Origin: Aquabacter sp. L1I39
GTDB lineage: Bacteria; Pseudomonadota; Alphaproteobacteria; Rhizobiales; Xanthobacteraceae
Direction: 5' to 3'
Assembly: GCF_017742835.1 (NCBI RefSeq)
Contig: NZ_CP072392.1
Coordinates: forward strand, 5,270,180-5,334,179
Length of the DNA stretch: 64,000 bases
The notes under the pieces were generated by a model that had not been told where the DNA came from, made no database searches, and saw nothing but the letters and a program-made list of their open reading frames with translations. Position numbers and translations under genes: made by a program. Position 1 is the stretch's first letter, and each line of letters begins with the position of its first letter. Positions 9,627-17,564 of this stretch are shown piece after piece.

Positions 9627-10085
9627 ATGGGTCTCACGGTACGTAGCGGACGGGCGGGCCTTCTGGCAGTGATCGCCTGCGCCCTTTCGGCGTCCGCGGC
9701 CGGTGCCGCGTCCCTGCTCGATAATTTCTGGCTGCCCAACGACAAATATACCGGCGAGCTGCCGGTGTGCTCCGAACCGCTGGCCCTCGGCACCATCTCC
9801 ATGCGCTTTGCCGAGACTGAGCGCATGTATTGGAACAGCGCGCTGAACATCAACAGCTTCTCCAATGTGCGCGAGATCGCCTATCGGCCGTGGGGCGAGG
9901 GCTTCCAGCCGCGCCGTTATTGCAGCGCCACCGTGGTGCTCTCCGACGCTAAGCCCCACCAGGTCTTTTATTCCATCATCTCCGACAGCAGTTACCAGGG
10001 CTTCACCTGGGGCGTGGAATGGTGCGTGACGGGGTTGGACCGCAATCTCGCCTATGCGCCGGACTGCAAGATGGCCCGTCCGTGA
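9627..10085 (+). CDS. Secreted four-cysteine protein, unknown function
   Basis: A 152-residue product with a signal peptide (LLAVIACALSASAAGAAS) and a mature domain of about 125 residues. The mature part has four cysteines (LPVCSEP, RRYCSA, EWCVTG, PDCKM), fitting two disulfides in the periplasm. I recognise it only as a type of conserved hypothetical found in Rhizobiales. The ATG at 9627 has GGGAG seven bases upstream. Its stop codon overlaps the GTG start of the RNase T2 gene (GTGA), so the two are likely translated together, which suggests a shared exported function such as inhibitor, chaperone or co-enzyme. That role is inference. Confidence 0.75.
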   Translation: MGLTVRSGRAGLLAVIACALSASAAGAASLLDNFWLPNDKYTGELPVCSEPLALGTISMRFAETERMYWNSALNINSFSNVREIAYRPWGEGFQPRRYCSATVVLSDAKPHQVFYSIISDSSYQGFTWGVEWCVTGLDRNLAYAPDCKMARP

Positions 10086-10735
10086 TCTGCCGCCTGCTGG
10101 CGGCGCTGGTCGGGCTTCTCGTCCTCGGCGCCGCCACGGCGCAGGCGAGGGACGACCGTTTGGGCGCGTTCGATTTCTACGTGCTCGCTCTGTCCTGGAG
10201 CCCGACCTATTGCCTGGGCGAACGGGCAAGCCCTGCCCAATGCCGCACCGCGACGCCCCACGGCTTCGTGGTGCATGGCCTCTGGCCGCAATATGAGCGC
10301 GGCTTTCCCGATTTCTGCCAATCCCCCGCGCCCTATGTGCCGGAAGATGTCATTTCTGGCATCACCGACCTTATGCCCAGCAAGGGGCTCGTGCTGCATG
10401 AGTGGCGGCGCCACGGCACCTGCTCGGGCCTGTCACCTGCCGCCTATTTCAGCACGGTGCGCCGGGCGTCCGAGCGCGTGAAGCTGCCCGAGGCGCTGCG
10501 CGCGCCCAGCGCGCCCCTGACCATGACCCCGGCAGAGGTGGAGAGCGCCTTCCAGACGGCTAATCCGGGTCTGGCTGCCGACATGATCGCCGTGAGCTGC
10601 TCGGACGGGCGCCTGAAGGAAGTGCGGGTGTGCATGACGCGCGATCTTGCCTTCACCTCCTGCCCCGAGGTGGACCGCCGCGCCTGCGGCGGCGGGCGCC
10701 GCCTTGATGTGCCGCCCTCGCGGCCCCTTCCCTAA
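10082..10735 (+). CDS. Secreted ribonuclease T2 family protein
   Basis: A 217-residue exported endoribonuclease that cleaves single-stranded RNA to 2',3'-cyclic phosphates. Both active-site boxes are present: HGLWPQ (histidine about 65) and HEWRRHGTC (histidines about 106 and 111, glutamate 107). The N-terminus is a signal peptide (LLAALVGLLVLGAATAQA). The GTG at 10082 overlaps the stop of the preceding gene; the frame is open further upstream, but only the GTG puts the signal peptide at the N-terminus. Probably used for scavenging external RNA or in periplasmic RNA turnover. Confidence 0.92.
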   Translation: MICRLLAALVGLLVLGAATAQARDDRLGAFDFYVLALSWSPTYCLGERASPAQCRTATPHGFVVHGLWPQYERGFPDFCQSPAPYVPEDVISGITDLMPSKGLVLHEWRRHGTCSGLSPAAYFSTVRRASERVKLPEALRAPSAPLTMTPAEVESAFQTANPGLAADMIAVSCSDGRLKEVRVCMTRDLAFTSCPEVDRRACGGGRRLDVPPSRPLP

Positions 10736-10769
10736 GCGGCCACGTCCGCAGAACCGCCGGAACGGCCCC

Positions 10770-11633
10770 ATGAATTACCGCCACGCTTTCCATGCCGGCA
10801 ATCCGGCCGACGTGATGAAGCATGCCGCCCTGGCGCGCATCCTCACCTATTTCGCACGCAAGGATTCGCCCTATCGGGTGGTGGATACCCATGCGGGCGC
10901 CGGCCTTTATGACCTCGCCGGCACCAATGCCCAGCGCACCGGCGAGGCTGAACAGGGGATCGAGAAGGTGCTCGCCGCCGCCGATGCGGGCGAGATCGCC
11001 GCCCCGGCCCTGGCGCTGCTCGCCCCGTATCTCGATGCCATTCGCGCCCTGCGCACCCATGCCGGCCCAAAGCGCTATCCCGGCTCTCCCGCCCTCGCTC
11101 TGGCACTGGGGCGGCCGCAGGACCGTTTCCTGTTCTGCGAGTTGCATCGGGAAGAAAAGCAGAAGCTGGAAAAGCATCTGGGCGAGGACGAGCGGGCCAA
11201 GGTGCTGCTCCAGGATGGCTGGCATGCCATCGGCGCCCATCTGCCGCCCCGGGAGCGGCGCGGCCTGCTTCTGGTGGACCCGCCCTTCGAGGAGCCGGGC
11301 GAGTTCGACCGCATGCGGCTCGGCCTCAAGGCGGCCTATGAGCGGTTCGCCACCGGCACCTTCATGTTCTGGTATCCCATCAAGGATTTGCGGGCGGTGG
11401 ACGCCTTCCGCAAGGATGTGGCGCGCCTCCACATGCCCAAGACGCTGCGGGTGGAGATCGATTTTGCCGAGGTGCGCAGCCTCGACACCCTGTCGGGCTC
11501 CGGGCTCATCATCGTCAATCCGCCCTTCACGCTGGCGGAGGAGATGCGCACAATCCTCACCGCCCTTGCCCCGCTGCTAGCCCGGGACGGAAGGGGCCGC
11601 GTGCGGGTGGGCTGGCTGACGCCGGAAGGTTGA
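10770..11633 (+). CDS. rlmJ: 23S rRNA (adenine(2030)-N(6))-methyltransferase
   Basis: A 287-residue SAM-dependent methyltransferase that modifies A2030 of 23S rRNA. The family start MNYRHAFHAGNPADVMKH is intact, followed by VVDTHAGAGLYDL (SAM loop), the catalytic LLVDPPFEEPGEF (DPPF/Y motif) and GSGLIIVNPPF. The ATG at 10770 coincides with the conserved N-terminus. It follows the RNase T2 gene by 34 bases and could be read from the same transcript. Confidence 0.95.
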   Translation: MNYRHAFHAGNPADVMKHAALARILTYFARKDSPYRVVDTHAGAGLYDLAGTNAQRTGEAEQGIEKVLAAADAGEIAAPALALLAPYLDAIRALRTHAGPKRYPGSPALALALGRPQDRFLFCELHREEKQKLEKHLGEDERAKVLLQDGWHAIGAHLPPRERRGLLLVDPPFEEPGEFDRMRLGLKAAYERFATGTFMFWYPIKDLRAVDAFRKDVARLHMPKTLRVEIDFAEVRSLDTLSGSGLIIVNPPFTLAEEMRTILTALAPLLARDGRGRVRVGWLTPEG

Positions 11634-11746
11634 AGCGAGCCCGTTGCCGGCGAAAAGTTCAGACCGGCCCCTATCTCACGGGCGCGAAGCCGGGTACGCC
11701 TTTTGTCGAACCCGCTCAAGGGTGTTTCCCTTCCAAGAGAGTTCGC

Positions 11747-12340
11747 ATGCGTCTGCGCTATTCCCCCACCTCGCCATTCGCCCGCAAGGTCCGCGTCGCC
11801 GCCGCTCTGGTCGGCATCCCGCTGGAACTGGACCTGGCGGACACGCTCAATCCCGACGCCACCCTGCGCAGCCATAACCCGCTGGGCAAGATCCCGATCC
11901 TGCTGCGGGAGGGCAAGGGGCCGCTTTATGATTCCTCGGTGATCCTGGCCTATCTCGACCACCTCTCCGGTGGGCGCCTGCTGCCCTCCGACCCCGAAGC
12001 CAAGTTCGAGGAAATGCGGCTGGAGGCCCTGGCCGACGGCATTGCCGACGCCGCCCTGCTCCAGGTCTATGAGGTGCGCTTCCGGCCGGAGGAGCATCGG
12101 GTGGCCAAGTGGCTGGACCATCAGGCCGGCAAGGTGGCTGCCGCTCTCGACGCCCTGGAAGCTGCGCCGCCGCCCGCTGATCGCGACCCGACCGTGGGCG
12201 ACATCGCGCTCGCCTGTGCGCTGGGCTATCTGGACTTCCGTCTTGAGGGCCGCTGGCGGGCCGATCATCCCCGGCTGGTCGGATGGTATGACAGCTTCGT
12301 GAAGCGCGTGCCGCTCTTCCTCGATAGCGCCCCGTCTTGA
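11747..12340 (+). CDS. Glutathione S-transferase family protein
   Basis: A 197-residue GST starting MRLRYSPTSPFARKVRVAA. This is the N-terminal thioredoxin-like domain with serine/cysteine-type active-site region SPTSPFARKV, HNPLGKIPIL (cis-proline) and LYDSSVILAYLD (glutathione-binding). The C-terminal helical domain contains DPTVGDIALACALGYLDFR. It resembles the YibF/GST_N_3 group. The ATG at 11747 has only a weak GAGAG ribosome site. It ends just before a strong bidirectional terminator. Physiological substrate unknown. Confidence 0.9.
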   Translation: MRLRYSPTSPFARKVRVAAALVGIPLELDLADTLNPDATLRSHNPLGKIPILLREGKGPLYDSSVILAYLDHLSGGRLLPSDPEAKFEEMRLEALADGIADAALLQVYEVRFRPEEHRVAKWLDHQAGKVAAALDALEAAPPPADRDPTVGDIALACALGYLDFRLEGRWRADHPRLVGWYDSFVKRVPLFLDSAPS

Positions 12341-12351
12341 CCTGACACAAG

Positions 12352-12387
12352 AAAATGGCCGCCCCGAGCCTCGGGAGCGGCCATTTT
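12352..12387. terminator. Bidirectional terminator between convergent genes
   Basis: A long hairpin: the 16-base left arm 12352-12367 pairs with 12371-12387 with one bulged A. It starts with AAAA and ends with TTTT, so it works on either strand. It separates the GST gene (ends 12340) from the convergent gene ending at 12399. Confidence 0.9.
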
Positions 12388-12398
12388 GGGTTCCGCGC

Positions 12399-12788
12399 TT
12401 ACCGGACGATCTGGATGACCTTGCGGGTCTCGGGATCGACGATCACGCGCTGGTCATTGACCACGGTGTAGCGATACTTGTCGTATTTGGGCACCGCATA
12501 GACCTGCACATCCGCCGGCAGGGGCTCGCCCACCACCACCTCGCGCTCAAGGCGGTAGGACGGACGGCTTTCCTCCAGTACATAGGTGCGCACTTCCGCC
12601 GGCGGCTCGGCTGCGGCGCCCATGGTGGCGCCCACGGCACCCCCCACCACCGCGCCCACGGGGCCACCCACCACCGCGCCAACCGCCGCGCCGCCAATGG
12701 CGCCGGTGGCCGTGGAGGCCTGAGCGAAAGCATAGCCGGGAGCCAGAGCAGCAAGAACAACCGCACCGGCATAAAGATGATTTCGCAT
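12399..12788 (-). CDS. DUF1236-type exported protein with glycine zipper
   Basis: A 129-residue product. A signal peptide (YAGAVVLAALAPGYAFAQ) is followed by a Gly/Ala/Val-rich zipper (about residues 30-60: GAIGGAAVGAVVGGPVGAVV and GGAVGATMG) that may insert into or lie along a membrane. Then come VPKYDKYRYTVVNDQRVIV and PETRKVIQIV, the C-terminal DUF1236 pattern. These are common, poorly studied envelope proteins of Hyphomicrobiales. The ATG at 12788 has GGGAGA upstream. It shares a terminator with the convergent GST gene. Confidence 0.82.
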   Translation of the reverse strand: MRNHLYAGAVVLAALAPGYAFAQASTATGAIGGAAVGAVVGGPVGAVVGGAVGATMGAAAEPPAEVRTYVLEESRPSYRLEREVVVGEPLPADVQVYAVPKYDKYRYTVVNDQRVIVDPETRKVIQIVR

Positions 12789-13120
12789 GGATCTCTCCCA
12801 TCTCGCGAACCATCGAATAAACGCCGAATTTAACAACGTGTTCCCGCAACGCTATACGTAGTTACGCATGACATGCAGGAGATGATAATTGATGCGCCTG
12901 CCCGCATTGCTGCGCCGCAAACAACAGCTAGCTTAAACTGCCTCAAGAATGCGATTGGCCCAACGCCCCGCCCCCGCCTTGGGTTCCGCATTCATCGCCC
13001 AGAGTGTATCCGAGCGATGTGGGAACCGGGTGCGAGACGCAAATGCGTTGAAGCAAGGAGGTGGAGGGCTGCGGTGCTCCAGCACGGACTGAACCGAAAC
13101 CACGGCCGTTTAAACACGAA
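12789..13120. other. 330-base intergenic region without a gene
   Basis: This lies upstream of the DUF1236 gene (right to left) and downstream of the aminotransferase gene at 13169. The part near 12830-12900 is relatively AT-rich and probably holds the DUF1236 promoter. A small open frame at 12873-13223 has no family pattern, no signal peptide and no ribosome site and is not called. Confidence 0.5.
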
Positions 13121-13143
13121 CGCCCGGGCGAGGGGCCCGGGCG
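13121..13143 (-). terminator. Terminator after aminotransferase operon
   Basis: A nine-base GC-rich stem (13121-13129 / 13135-13143) with loop GAGGG, 26 bases past the minus-strand stop at 13169. On that strand it is followed by TTCGTGTTTAAAC, a modest T-rich stretch. Confidence 0.65.
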
Positions 13144-13168
13144 CTCTCATGGTTCGGGGCGAAACCGG

Positions 13169-14581
13169 TCAGGCGGCCACGGGGGCGACCTTCAGCAGGT
13201 CCCTCTGCTTCAGCTCCGCATAGGTCAGGTCAAGCACCTTGCGGGCGGTGGCCACCAGTTCGTCGGCCTCCGCGTGGCTCAGGGTGAAGGGCGGGGCCAG
13301 GATCATGCTGTCGCGCACCGCCCGCATGACGAGGCCGGACCGGAACGAGAAGTCGCGGCAGATGAGGCCAATGGTGCCCTCCTCGGCCGCGAATCGCGCG
13401 CGCGTGGCCTTGTCGGGGGTTAGTTCCAGCGCGCCGATGAGGCCGACCATTCGCGCCTCGCCCACCAAAGGATGGTCAGCCAGCTTCAGCCAGCGCTCCT
13501 GGAGATAGGGACCGATGTCGCTCTTGACCCGCTCCACCAGCTTTTCGTCCTTGAGGATCTTGATGTTGGCGAGCGCCGCCGCGCACCCACCGGGATGGCC
13601 GGAATAGGTGTAGCCGTGGTTGAAATCGCCGCCATGCTCGATGAAGCCCTGGGCCACCCGGTCACCCACGATGACGCCGCCCAGCGGGAAATAGCCGGAG
13701 GTGACGCCCTTCGCGAAGGTGATGAGATCCGGTTGGACACCCATATACTGGCAGCCGAACCATTCGCCGGTGCGCCCGAAGCCGCAAATGACCTCGTCCG
13801 ACACCAGCAGCACGTCCCGCTCGCGGCAGATTTTCTGCACTTCGGGCCAATAGGTGGAAGGCGGGATGATGACGCCCCCGGCGCCCTGGATGGGCTCGCC
13901 AATGAAGGCCGCCACGTTTTCCGCGCCCGCTTCGTCAATGGCTCGGGCCACTTCCTGCGCGGCGAAGAGGCCGAAGGCCTCGCGATCCATGTCGCCGCCC
14001 TCGCCCCACCAATAAGGCTGCTGCACATGGATGATGCCCGGAATGGGCAGGCCGCCCTGGGCATGCATGGGCTTCATGCCGCCAAGGCTGGCGCCGGCCA
14101 CGGTGGAGCCGTGATAGGCGTTCTTGCGAGCGATGAAGATGTGCTTTTCCGGCTTCCCCAGCGCCGCCCAATAATGGCGCACCATGCGCAGCACCGTGTC
14201 CACCGCCTCCGACCCGCCGGAGGTGAAGAAGACATGGTTCATGCCCTCGGGGGCCACATCGGCGATGGCGGCGGCCAGTTCCGCCGCGGCCGGATGGGTG
14301 GTCTTGAAGAAAGTGTTGTAATAATCGAGCTTCTTCAACTGCTCGGCGATCGCGTCGACGATCTCGTGCCGGCCGTGCCCCACGGCGGTGCACCACAGGC
14401 CGGCCATGCCGTCCAAGATCTTGTTACCCTCGGAATCGTAGATGTAACTCCCCTGCGCGTGGGTGATGACCCGGACGCCTTCCGCATTCAGCGACTTGGT
14501 GTCGGAGAAGGGATGCAGGTGGTGCGCGGCGTCGAGGTGACGCCAATGGGCGGTGGAGTTTGAAACCGGGGCAGATGACAC
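13169..14581 (-). CDS. Class III aminotransferase, putrescine/omega-amino acid : pyruvate type
   Basis: A 470-residue fold-I PLP enzyme. Seen: DGMAGLWCTAVGHGR, the cofactor loop FTSGGSEAVDT, ARKNAYHGSTVAG, DEVICGFGRTGEWFG and the PLP lysine in LITFAKGVTSGYFPLGG. The KSLNAEGVRVITHAQGSYIY region and LWC motif resemble SpuC putrescine:pyruvate aminotransferases and beta-alanine:pyruvate enzymes. The GTG at 14581 is chosen for an AGGAG ten bases upstream; a GTG at 14614 would place that site inside the gene. An aldehyde dehydrogenase gene lies 63 bases upstream on the same strand, so putrescine to 4-aminobutanal to GABA is the likely route. Confidence 0.85.
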   Translation of the reverse strand: MSSAPVSNSTAHWRHLDAAHHLHPFSDTKSLNAEGVRVITHAQGSYIYDSEGNKILDGMAGLWCTAVGHGRHEIVDAIAEQLKKLDYYNTFFKTTHPAAAELAAAIADVAPEGMNHVFFTSGGSEAVDTVLRMVRHYWAALGKPEKHIFIARKNAYHGSTVAGASLGGMKPMHAQGGLPIPGIIHVQQPYWWGEGGDMDREAFGLFAAQEVARAIDEAGAENVAAFIGEPIQGAGGVIIPPSTYWPEVQKICRERDVLLVSDEVICGFGRTGEWFGCQYMGVQPDLITFAKGVTSGYFPLGGVIVGDRVAQGFIEHGGDFNHGYTYSGHPGGCAAALANIKILKDEKLVERVKSDIGPYLQERWLKLADHPLVGEARMVGLIGALELTPDKATRARFAAEEGTIGLICRDFSFRSGLVMRAVRDSMILAPPFTLSHAEADELVATARKVLDLTYAELKQRDLLKVAPVAA

Positions 14582-14644
14582 GATAGGCACACTCCTGGGT
14601 TGTCGATCAGGCACAAAAACGGGTCGGACGCGACGGAGAAGGCC

Positions 14645-16129
14645 TCACAGCCGCGTCCAGATGGTCTTGAGATCGGAATATTTTTCCAGCGCGTGCAGGG
14701 ACTTGTCGCGCCCGAAGCCGGATTGCTTCACGCCGCCGAAGGGGGTGGTGATGTCGTCGGCGTCGAAGCAGTTCACATAGACGACGCCGGCCTTGAAGCG
14801 CCGCGCCACCTTGTGGGCGGCGCCAAGGTCGGCGCTCCACACCGCCGCGCCGAGGCCGTAGACGGTGTTGTTGGCGATCTCCACCGCCTGGTCGAGGCCG
14901 TCAAAGCCGATGACGGAGAGGACCGGCCCGAAAATTTCCTTCTGGGCCAAGGCGGAATGGGGCTCCACCCCGTCGAAGACGGTGGGCGCCACGAAGGCGC
15001 CGCCCGTCTCTTCCCGCACGGCCGTGCCGCCCACCACGAGGCGAGCGCCTTCGGCGAGGCCCTCGTCAATGGCGGCAAGGATCCGCTTCTGGTGCACGGC
15101 GCTCACCACGGCGCCCGCAGGCGCCTCCGGGTTGAGCGGATCGTCCGGCATCCATTTCTGCGCGGCGGCGGCAATGCGCTCCACCAGTTCGTCCTTGATG
15201 CGCCAGTCCGCCAGGAGGCGGGAGCCGGCGGTGCACATTTCGCCCTGGTTAAAGAAGATGCCGGCGGCGGCAGCTTCCGCCACCGCGTCGAGGTCGGGCA
15301 CATCATGGGCCACCACGAAGCCGGTCTTGCCGCCCAGCTCCAGCGCCACGCGCTTCAGATTGCTGTCGGCGGAATAGCGCATGAAATAGCGCCCCACCTC
15401 GGTGGAGCCGGTGAAGCCAATGGCGTCCACGTCGGGGTGCAGGCCGAGTGCCGCGCCGGCTTCCTCGCCAAGGCCCGGCACCACGTTGAAGACGCCATCG
15501 GGGATGCCCGCTTCCTGCGCCAGGGCGGCGAGCTTGAGGGCCGTTAGGGGCGATTCCTCGGCCGGCTTCAGCACCACCGAATTACCCATGGCCAGGGCCG
15601 GCGCGAACTTCCACGCCGCCATGATCATGGGGAAGTTCCAGGGCGTCACACAGCCCACCACGCCCAGGGGCTCGCGCATGATAAGGGCGAGATTGTCGTC
15701 GGAGGTGGGGGCGATCTCGCCATACACCTTGTCCGCCGCCTCGCCATAATAGGCGATGGCATCGGCGGTGGCGCGCACGTCGATGGAGCGGGCATCCGAG
15801 ATGGGCTTACCCATGTTCAGGGTCTCGGTCAGCGCCAGATCCTCGCGGGCGGCGCGCACCAGTTCGGCGAACTTGACCAGGATGCGCTTGCGTTCACTGG
15901 GCTTCAGGCCGGCCCAGCGGCGATCCTCGAAGGCGGTGCGGGCGGCCTGGACGGCAAGGTCCACGTCCTTGCCGTCGCACGAGGCGACCTCTGCCAAAGG
16001 CTGGCCGGTGGCCGGGTTCACCGCCACGAAGCGGCGGCCGCTCTGGGCAGGAACGAAGCGCCCGTTGATGAAGGCGTCGGTGCGAAAGATGGGCGCTGCC
16101 ACCGGTGCGTGTCGTGCCGCGACGGTCAT
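14645..16129 (-). CDS. Aldehyde dehydrogenase, aminobutyraldehyde type (PuuC-like)
   Basis: A 494-residue NAD(P)-dependent aldehyde dehydrogenase. Visible: TPWNFPMIMAAWKFAPAL, the NAD-site GFTGSTEVGRYF, the catalytic glutamate in ALELGGKTG, the catalytic cysteine in NQGEMCTAGSR, EIFGPVLSVIGF, and a C-terminal PFGGVKQSGFGRDKSLHALE typical of gamma-aminobutyraldehyde dehydrogenases (PuuC). The ATG at 16129 has AGGAG eight bases upstream. It is the first gene of a pair with the aminotransferase at 13169; together they can oxidise putrescine-derived aminoaldehyde to GABA. Exact substrate is inferred from the pairing. Confidence 0.88.
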   Translation of the reverse strand: MTVAARHAPVAAPIFRTDAFINGRFVPAQSGRRFVAVNPATGQPLAEVASCDGKDVDLAVQAARTAFEDRRWAGLKPSERKRILVKFAELVRAAREDLALTETLNMGKPISDARSIDVRATADAIAYYGEAADKVYGEIAPTSDDNLALIMREPLGVVGCVTPWNFPMIMAAWKFAPALAMGNSVVLKPAEESPLTALKLAALAQEAGIPDGVFNVVPGLGEEAGAALGLHPDVDAIGFTGSTEVGRYFMRYSADSNLKRVALELGGKTGFVVAHDVPDLDAVAEAAAAGIFFNQGEMCTAGSRLLADWRIKDELVERIAAAAQKWMPDDPLNPEAPAGAVVSAVHQKRILAAIDEGLAEGARLVVGGTAVREETGGAFVAPTVFDGVEPHSALAQKEIFGPVLSVIGFDGLDQAVEIANNTVYGLGAAVWSADLGAAHKVARRFKAGVVYVNCFDADDITTPFGGVKQSGFGRDKSLHALEKYSDLKTIWTRL

Positions 16130-16315
16130 GCGCGAACTCCTGCAACTCACAGGCACCCTGGGGTCGCGTTGGACCCCTGGAACCGGGGACGGCGGATGCG
16201 GGTGCCGGCCTCGCGGGGCGCCGGAGCGCTCCCTGTCCCCATTCTTACCGTGCCGCTCGCGCTAAAAACACCCCCCGGCCTGCACAGCTTTCCGCCACGT
16301 CGCCAGCCGGCGACC

Positions 16316-16564
16316 TTAAGAGGGGGGTGGCTCCGGCTGGTCGCCGTCCTCGTCGTCATCGGCCACCACCGGAATGGCATAGGCGCCGGTCAGCCAGCGA
16401 TTGAGGTCCACGTCGGCACAGCGCTTGGAGCAGAAGGGGCGATAGGCCTCCACGGGCGGCTTGCCGCAAATGGGACAGGCCCGCCCCATGGCTTTGCCTC
16501 CCGCGCCCTTGGCGTCCCCGCCCTTGCGTGCCGCGCCCTTCTCATTGTCGTTGGCACCGCTCAT
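16316..16564 (-). CDS. yacG: DNA gyrase inhibitor YacG (zinc-binding)
   Basis: An 82-residue protein. The zinc ribbon is complete: CPICGKP and [11 protein letters not shown] (four cysteines), followed by [12 protein letters not shown], the conserved YacG core. The first 25 residues are charged and the last 15 acidic/proline-rich, as in alphaproteobacterial members. In E. coli it binds GyrB and blocks DNA binding. Its ATG overlaps the stop of maf (ATGA), so it is translationally coupled. Confidence 0.93.
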   Translation of the reverse strand: MSGANDNEKGAARKGGDAKGAGGKAMGRACPICGKPPVEAYRPFCSKRCADVDLNRWLTGAYAIPVVADDDEDGDQPEPPPS

Positions 16565-17181
16565 GCCGCCCGCTCCGCCCAGCCGGCGCGCACCGGATAG
16601 CCTTCGCCCGAAAGCATGGCCACCGTCTCCGGGAGCGGCAGGCCCACCACCGAGGTATAGGAACCGGTCAGCTTCACCACGAACGTCCCGGCAATGCCCT
16701 GGATGGCGTAGCCTCCCGCCTTGCCCCGCCATTCCCCGCAATCCAGATAGGCCGTCACATCCTCGTGGGACAGGTGCCGAAAGCGCAGGCGCGTCTCCAC
16801 AAGGCGCGTGCGCGCGCGGCCCTTGGGGGTGACGAGGCACAGGCCCGTGAACACCCGATGGGCGCGGCCCGACAAAAGGCGCAGGCAATCTTCCGCCTCG
16901 TCGCGCAGCTCGGGCTTGGGAAGGACGCGACGGCCCACCGCCACCACCGTGTCGGCGGAGAGCACGATGGCATTGAGGCCTGCCTCGCGGGCGCGGGTCG
17001 CCACCAGTTCGCCCTTCTGCCGGGCGAGGCGCACGGCGAGGCGCCGGGGCAGTTCCCCGCGCTCGGGCGTCTCGTCGATGTCGGCGGGCATCAGCTGGTC
17101 CGGCTCGATGCCGGCCTGATTGAGCAGCGCGAGGCGGCGGGGCGAGCCCGAGGCCAACACAAGTTTCACCTGTTCCTTCAC
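16561..17181 (-). CDS. maf: Maf-family nucleoside triphosphate pyrophosphatase
   Basis: A 206-residue Maf protein that hydrolyses (modified) nucleoside triphosphates to monophosphates. The signature [12 protein letters not shown] is at the N-terminus, ADIDE in the second motif, [17 protein letters not shown] carries the metal-binding aspartate, and [10 protein letters not shown] is the C-terminal family motif. The GTG at 17181 has GAGGA close upstream; the ATG at 17211 has none and adds ten unlike residues. It overlaps yacG by four bases. In related genomes infA lies directly upstream, but here the upstream 380 bases have no infA. Confidence 0.92.
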   Translation of the reverse strand: MKEQVKLVLASGSPRRLALLNQAGIEPDQLMPADIDETPERGELPRRLAVRLARQKGELVATRAREAGLNAIVLSADTVVAVGRRVLPKPELRDEAEDCLRLLSGRAHRVFTGLCLVTPKGRARTRLVETRLRFRHLSHEDVTAYLDCGEWRGKAGGYAIQGIAGTFVVKLTGSYTSVVGLPLPETVAMLSGEGYPVRAGWAERAA

Positions 17182-17564
17182 GTCGTCCTCTTCTCGCGCG
17201 GCCGGCCGCATGCCAGCGGCCGCCGGCTGGCGCCAACGGGCGGCGGCGGACGCTAACCCAAAGGCGGCGCGGTGTGAACGGCGCTGCGCGCAAAGGACTC
17301 CCGCGCCTCTGGTGCCGACAGGATGTCACTCCGCACCGGCTTGGCAACCCTGCGTGAAAGGCCTTTCATATGAGCATCTTAATCGGCACGGTCTGCCCGC
17401 CGAAGGGATCATGCACTGCGTCGGGCCCGGGAGGCGCCGCGCCGCGACTCGGGCTATGGTGCCGCGCCGGTTCTGCGGGGAACGGGCGAACCGGGCGGCA
17501 CAGGCCGCCCGATCGTGAGATGCCAAGGGGGCCGCCGATGGCCGGCGGGACAGGGAGTGGCAGC
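17182..17564. promoter_or_regulatory. Divergent promoter region maf / membrane protein
   Basis: 380 bases without a gene between two divergent genes. It contains a perfect 14-base palindrome, TGAAAGGCCTTTCA, at 17355-17368, a candidate operator for either direction. Translation of all frames here shows no infA-like sequence, although that gene would be expected at this spot. Confidence 0.45.

Noticed and set aside
12873..13223. Plus-strand open frame of 116 codons overlapping the aminotransferase end
   Set aside because: No ribosome site, no recognisable domain, overlaps a well-supported gene on the other strand.
17182..17564. infA (IF-1) expected here by synteny
   Set aside because: No frame on either strand resembles IF-1 (no KxxGxxxELLP or GDxVxVE-like segments); only a promoter region is visible.
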